NCBI RefSeq assembly: GCF_003073045.1 | Contig: NC_037591.1 | Coordinates: 28,677,319 to 28,741,318 of the forward strand | Direction: 5' to 3' | Source: Pomacea canaliculata | Taxonomy: Eukaryota > Mollusca > Gastropoda > Architaenioglossa > Ampullariidae | Length of the DNA stretch: 64,000 nucleotides | Shown: piece by piece, positions 58,301 to 64,000 of the stretch | Numbering within the stretch: the first letter of the stretch is position 1 | Layout of the letters: every line of letters begins with the position of its first letter | The notes under the pieces: model-generated | The model's input: the letters and a program-made list of their open reading frames with translations, nothing else | Told to the model about the DNA's origin: nothing | Database searches by the model: none | Translations under genes and position numbers: made by a program

Positions 58301-60598
58301 AAAGATTGGAAATAGATACTGCCAGACTAAAGTTACTGAAAGCTTGCCACTGTGGAAAGTAGGAAAAAGAAAGTCAAGAAAGGATGATGTGATGAAGGCT
58401 AGAGGCAGACAGCTAACAAGAAAACTACCAATATCAAGATAAACATTTGCTGAACTTTCCTTGAAATAGCAACATCACATGAACACTAAAGTTTCTTCTT
58501 TTCCACACAGCAAGCACTTTACTTTTCTACACACAGATTTCTAACAGCTAAATATAAAATAACACTAGTACTAAAAATACATAAAATTCTATTTGTCTGC
58601 ACTTTGATAAATAATGGCCCTAGTTTTAATAGAACAGAAAGGAAACATTAACATAAATAAAAACAACATACAAAACATCAAGAATACATGAATCAAAGGC
58701 AAAGTGTATTTTAGAAGAATTTTTAGAACAAAAAGATATGGAGGAAAATTATTAAATAAAATGAGACTGACTTGTTGACTAAGAAAAAATTCATTGTTGC
58801 CAAGAAATTGTAATTCTATCTACAAAGTTTGATTGAAAAGGATTTATTAATAGCAGACTTGATTTAAAAAAAAAAAGTCAGCTAAAGTCTTGATGAAATT
58901 ACTAATTTGAAGATAAACTTTATCTAAGACCATCTTCAGTGTTAAGAAACTCTACACATATTTTTAACATCTAAATGGAATAGGAATTTGTGTCTGAGCA
59001 GGTATTTTCAAGTCTTTCCATCTATATACACATGTATGGAAAACTTCTAAACTTATTATTATCAATAATAAACATTAAATATGACATTGAAATATACACT
59101 AGTTTTACATTGTACATTCTGCACACTTAACTGTTGGGGAACTCTGCTGATTTTTAGTGTGTGATAGCTTCCCTTCCTGACAAAACCCCACTGAAGTTTT
59201 CATCCTCTAAAAATTGTTATTAATACTGATATCCTTTGAAAAAATGTTTTCCCCCAGCCAGAACAAATGCCCATTTTGTGAAAATATGCATCTTATTTTT
59301 AATTTAATCAGAATGTTTGGGAATTCTAGATTTTTTTTGTAAACGAAGCACAACATAGTAGTAGGAAAAGTTTTATAAAAAGAGTGAATAAAACAGTCTA
59401 CCCAGAACTCTAATCAACCTTCATTAGCTGCTAATGTACGACAGCTCAACATTTACTACTTTTAATTCACGAAACAATTTCAAGCACCAAATTAACAGTG
59501 CTTGTAGAATATTTGCAAGAAAGACTCATAACATCACAAAAGTGCACAAACATGCATGACAAATTTGGGGAAGTGCAAGACAGAATGACCAAAACAAAAA
59601 TTAAACACAGAAAAAGTACACTAAAGCACACTATATAAACACATCCATGAATCATCTATTTTAGCTTGATGAACAAATTTCCCATGGTCTACCTCACATA
59701 ATCATCCATGTTCTTAAATAGTAAAAACCTGCTAGTAGCGAAAGCTTTTTCTTTCTATAAATGTCATGCCTACTATGCTCAGTGCTACTGATATGTTCTG
59801 TGTGCTGGCATTTTCTGTCATTTAAAATCAGAATCAGAGGACTAACTGGAAAGCAATGTTGTGCAGTCTGCCACACACCACGCGCGCTCTTTTTCTCTCC
59901 CTCATACACACACACCGACTTTAGGGAGCACACTCCCTTTCCTGTCGCCTATGCAGGCAGTTTGATCATTCCCCCTCTCCCTGGCGATCCCATAAGAGTT
60001 GTTTTAACGTTTACTGAGTTGCAAAGTTCGATGCTGGTGACCAGTGTCTTCTGTGACCATAAACACAAACGATTGTTTTTTCTTTCTTTTCTAAACAGAA
60101 ATTTAACAGAAAAATACCAGCCGTCCCCCATGCTTACGTCACACATGGGTGACCTGAATAATAAATGAAAGCGAAAGCCGAAAAGGAGAGGCATGCATCT
60201 CTACCCCGAGTGAAAACCACAAAAACAACGGTTCACCTCAGCGTTGCCTTATCGATAACACAAAATCCAACCGTGTGTCCTCGATCTTTGTGCACTACTC
60301 CGGCACGAATCTCTGGAAGAAGATCTGACGCAGAATCGCCAACTGTGGTACACGCACTCGGTCACATCTGGGTATTTCGGTCATCTCATTAACTGTGTTC
60401 GCTGTGCTGTGAGAGGCTGAGTGAAGAAACCCGCAACGACAAAGACTGCGTAAAGCTGTGCCCACCCCCTCTCTCTCTCGCCATCCGCTTGCTCGAGTGG
60501 CAGGCGACCAGCAACACCGCGTGTACCAGGGACTAGAAAGCCGGATGGGCATGCCCCATGCAAGCGACACCCCGACACTGCTAACTGTGACAACTTAC
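55393..60598. other. Probable 5' intron of the unrecognised gene
   Basis: About 5.2 kb of AT-rich sequence without recognised coding motifs on either strand. It separates the acceptor at 55393-55394 from the candidate 5' exons at 60.6-60.9 kb. A/T runs such as 55470-55489 are present. Confidence 0.35.
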
Positions 60599-60685
60599 CT
60601 CCTTGGACATCTGCTCGAGAGGGACGGGTACTGGGTTAGTGGCAGCTGCCACCACCACATCGCTGTCTGTACCGGGTGAAGCCAT
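60599..60685 (-). CDS. Candidate 5' exon with a 29-codon open start (possible uORF)
   Basis: On the minus strand, ATG 60683-60685 sits in a good context (aacaacATGGCT). It is followed by 29 codons, MASPGTDSDVVVAAATNPVP then VPLEQMSKE, and ends exactly at a strong donor (gag|gtaagt) in phase 0. Spliced to the acceptor at 55393, the frame would read four more codons and stop at TAA before the ATG at 55366. In that case it is a 33-codon upstream ORF in the leader of the unrecognised gene. Spliced elsewhere, it could be a true N-terminus. A further strong donor (ctgg|gtaagt) lies at 60899-60904 and marks another possible leader exon. No protein family is recognised. Confidence 0.4.
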
Positions 60686-62639
60686 GTTGTTTCCTTCCTG
60701 ACTAGCCACGAAAGCAGCGACGCCAAGCGGCAGGGTGGCGCAGTAATACCCGTAACTCTGGCCACCCTTCACAGTGAGAATGAGTGCGGTCCGACTTTTG
60801 TCTCACGCGATGCTCGGTCTCCTGTTCACGGAGGTGTAGCGATGTGGGCGACTGAAGCCAGGAGCCTGCCTGTACGGGTTCCTGTCCCCTGCACTCCCAC
60901 TTACCCAGAAATGTGATCGGCACTTAGTGAAAGATTTGTCAGTGAAGTCTTGCTCGCCAGCAAAGTATACCGTGTAGGTTAACCGGATTTTCCAGCGGTG
61001 GTCCAGTTGCCAAGCATTAAGGGGATTTTTTTTGTCAGCGTCCTGTGTGATGCTAATGCTGCTCTACAGCTGTGCTTTTCCTTTTGCATCGAAGTGCACC
61101 TACAGTGCTTCATAATACCTAACACTGCAGTGATTCACTAGAAACTGTGGCTTTCCTGCTTTTCTCTTTCCTCCTTTTTATCGGCCCACAATTATGTGAT
61201 GTGAAGTTAAATATTTCCTCCTTACGTATCTTGGGCGAAAACGCACGCACGCACGCGCGCACGCAATCAACACACACATACACCATAAGATGTATGTAGA
61301 AGTAAAAAAAAAAATCTGATTAATTTCTTATACATGACAAAGAAAAAGAATCTAATCTATAAGAATTTGTGTTGTGGTGGTAGATATCACAAAACCTGTA
61401 AACTTTCTCTTCGGATGTAGTTACTAAGAAATAATTCAATGATAGGAATTCAGCGATCAACACATTGTTCGTGGTTTGCTGTCTATAGAAGAAGCGACTG
61501 AGGGGCAACACAAAGGTCAACAGCCGGACGACAGATGAAAGGCTTTTGTTTTGTAATGTGATGACGTTGATCAACTGTTGTTGCTGTTGATAAGGAATGA
61601 GCGATAGAAGTCTGAGGACAGATAATGGTGAAGAGTATGTGAAGAAAAAGAAGACAAAAAGTTTAGAATGATACAAGTTTAGGACCACACACACCAAACA
61701 CGACATGCGGAAAGAGGTTTGACAAGAACAATCAATACGCCATGGTATCTTAGCTCCTCACAGCATCCATGTAGTCATGACAGCCACCCGCTATGCTATC
61801 CGAAGTCATCATGGAATTCTTTGTGTCCATCTATTGTTTCGGCCAGCCGGACATGTTCAGTGTGTTCGGACATGTGTACGACATAACAATCTGTGGTTTT
61901 AGGGAGTGCCATGAACGTGCATGCCTGATCTCTGAACTACAACCTCAGCAACCCGCCGACACTCAGCTCCACCCTGCGTGGACTCGCGCCATCCTCCACC
62001 AGCGACAGAGGTGTGTTGCTATGCATCTGTCATTGCAGTGATGAGGGAAACATCTGTGACACACACACACGCGCACACAAACAGTGTTCTACGTCACCTG
62101 CAGGTGGCATCTACTCGACAGGCTGGCAGGTGACTGGAACTGTGAGGTGTAGAGGACAGTGCTATCACTCCGCTGTGGTTTTCGCTCAACAGCGATAACT
62201 CATCACCGAATCTACAAATCATCAGTCACTCGGATCTACACCCGTGAACCCATCAGTCATGGGTACCTGTGGACAAGGGGACAGATCGAGGCCGATGATG
62301 GGAAAGCGGGAGGGATGGAAGGGAGAGGAACACAATGGAGGCGTCCACGTGCTGTGAGCATTAGGTTGCGGCATGTACGTACGTACACCTGAACTCTTTC
62401 ACTCCATCACACGCTCGCAAGCCTATATACAAAAAACATTTTAAAGATAAAATTACTGTTGTGGTCACTCTATCAGCTGACCACTGACTGTTCCTCTGTA
62501 CAGCGCGCGTGTTGTCGCTATAGGGAAGAAATTCGGGTAAACCGGTAGACGCGCGAGTGGTTGTGGAAGTGGGGGGTGAGGTCGGGTGGTGGTAGGGGTG
62601 GGTGGGGGAAAGGACGTTTTCTAGAGAGGTTTCTAAATG
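60686..62639. other. CpG-richer upstream region with CA/CG microsatellites
   Basis: CpG dinucleotides are more frequent here than in the rest of the window. Simple repeats include CGCACGCACGCGCGCACGC near 61242-61264 and a CA run near 62058-62078. ORFs up to 128 codons occur but show no recognised motifs and are low-complexity. I see no gene. Confidence 0.35.
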
Positions 62640-62725
62640 TACTTCCGGTGGCCAGAAATGACGTAAGTAACACGGGGGGAGTGCAGCGCGGCGCTGAAGG
62701 GGGCGGGGCTACGGGGCGGCCCCAG
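62640..62725. promoter_or_regulatory. TATA-less promoter-like block (ETS, CRE and SP1 motifs)
   Basis: Within 80 bases lie CTTCCGG (62642-62648, ETS core), TGACGTAA (62659-62666, CRE-like) and GGGGGCGGGGC (about 62699-62709, SP1/KLF box). A second GGGGCGG follows near 62713. This grouping is typical of housekeeping CpG promoters in animals. The most likely client is the minus-strand gene whose leader exons lie near 60.6-60.9 kb, but a plus-strand transcript leaving the window cannot be excluded. Confidence 0.45.
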
Positions 62726-64000
62726 GTCCTTGAGACTTGAGAGTACCGTTATGAGATGGCCCTCGGCCGGGGTCGTCACCCGTAACACCATATTGTCGAA
62801 CCCTGCACAGTTTCACCGCATGCACGTGTCGACAACTGCAGGAATTATCTTACTGTATTTATTTTCACGAACAGGATGTTTTACTGGGGCTCGAACTGTG
62901 TTTTGACGTGTTCTGTACCACTTTTGTCCCTCTCTGTGCACGCAGGACTCAAGCTTTATCGTTAGATGTATAATTTTGTCAAAATGACTGTCCTGATTCT
63001 CTTACCTAGCATTGGACGCTAAGATAATAGTCAATCGCTTCCTAGCTCCGTGACACAGTGTCATCAAGGTTAGCGACGGTAGCAATTGTTCTCTTTGTTT
63101 TTATCTTTCTGTGGGTGAGGGTGTGAGGAGAAGGTGAAGCTGAACTCCAACGTCGCAAAATTATATTGGCATCTGTCTCAGGGTCATCAGAAACTCTTGT
63201 ACAAAGACACTGACCAGTGATCACGGTGAATGGTTACGGGAAAGATTGGTAAGAAACACGATGAGAGAATAGAGCCGGGGTAGATTGCAGTGCAAGCGTG
63301 CGTGTGTGTGCACGCGTATGTCAAGCGAAGACCTCGACTGCATACAAAAGTCAACCGGCTAACATCCTCCCCATCCCCCGGGCTGTAAGCAATTCAACCA
63401 TTGTCGCTATTCGTGAAGACACGGCGACACACACACCTGAGCTCCAACCCCAGCCTGCTTGGATTCTGTGAAAACTACACCTAGACATCCCCCCCCACCC
63501 AACATCTCCTCCTCCTCCCCATCCTTCTATAAATATCGATCAGTGTATCCTCCCTATGATGCAGCCAGACTGGGTGTTGACTACAGCAGTGGTATGACAC
63601 GTGCCTTGCGGTTTGTACATGCATTGCCGTCAGTTTGACGCGCGGTTTACACCAGGCGCGAGATTAGAGGCAGGGGAGCGCAGTCTGACGTCCTCGTGTC
63701 CGTGCGATGCTCTTTGTTGCACACTCCAGTCAACGGTTTAACTTAAAGAGCTTTGTCGACCGGACTGTCGAATACGTGGACTATGCTTGGCAAATTATTC
63801 TGTGACGGTCATGCAAAACTTTGTCTACAAAGAATATAAATAAAAGTTGATGATATCAGAAACTGAATCGGATTCACGCCAGCGGTGTCCTCTACCAACG
63901 TCCCAGCGCCGGGTGTCACGTGCGGGGAAGACTTACATATGTTGTAGGCGGGATTTGAATGCACTGCTAATAATCCTCAGTGATTTGAGTGCAGTCTGAC
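62726..64000. other. CpG-containing flank, no gene recognised
   Basis: The stretch has several CpG-rich patches (for example around 63641-63700) and a TG/CG simple repeat near 63295-63320. The longest ORF is about 60 codons and matches nothing I know. It may include more of the promoter region or the start of a gene to the right. Confidence 0.3.

Noticed and set aside
59761..60168. 135-codon plus-strand ORF
   Set aside because: No recognised motif, mixed composition, no splice or promoter context; probably chance in GC-richer sequence.
61320..61706. 128-codon minus-strand ORF with a Phe run and Gln run
   Set aside because: Low-complexity translation of AT-rich DNA, with no family resemblance.

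Overview
The window is nuclear DNA from an animal. It has multi-exon genes with GT/AG introns, tRNA-derived SINEs, LINE and hAT fragments, a solo LTR and AT-rich intergenic sequence. Protein types and repeat families suggest a lophotrochozoan, most likely a gastropod mollusc. That assignment is inference; no species is claimed.

Layout, left to right. (1) 361-1065, plus strand: the last two coding exons of a copine/RGLG-type von Willebrand A protein that begins left of the window. (2) 11268-19090, plus strand: a complete GAPDH gene with nine coding exons and 336 codons. A candidate 5' non-coding exon and promoter lie near 6.1-6.5 kb. The long first intron holds a LINE fragment that was later split by a 2950-bp hAT transposon. 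Intron 2 holds a 770-bp solo LTR and a SINE. (3) 19.4-22.9 kb: a graveyard with a decayed EGF-repeat (scavenger-receptor/MEGF-like) pseudogene and two unrelated LINE fragments. (4) 24595-28972, minus strand: a complete six-coding-exon gene for a 431-residue DUF1647 (glycosyltransferase-like) membrane protein. Its non-coding first exon is near 29.7-29.9 kb, and its introns carry a SINE and a hAT-type MITE. (5) 29.9-39.2 kb: no recognisable gene. (6) 39190-48285, minus strand: a complete PUS3 (tRNA pseudouridine-38/39 synthase) gene with 13 coding exons. A SINE and a LINE fragment sit in its introns. (7) 53751-55366, minus strand: two exons, 461 codons, of an unrecognised probably nuclear protein with a cysteine cluster, Ala and His tracts, duplicated SUMO-type motifs and an acidic end. 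Its 3' end is unresolved. (8) 60.6-64 kb: CpG-richer DNA with a candidate 5' exon (60599-60685) and a TATA-less promoter-like block with ETS, CRE and SP1-type motifs at 62.64-62.72 kb.

The confident genes are housekeeping or metabolic and do not form an obvious pathway. The most unusual structural point is a 45-bp exon at 49016-49060. It lies between the unrecognised gene and PUS3, is phase-compatible with both, and continues a leucine heptad in register into the PUS3 N-terminal coiled coil. The true PUS3 start and the end of the upstream gene are therefore open, and a read-through or fused transcript is possible. No bacterial-type systems, CRISPR arrays or convincing tRNA/rRNA genes were seen.
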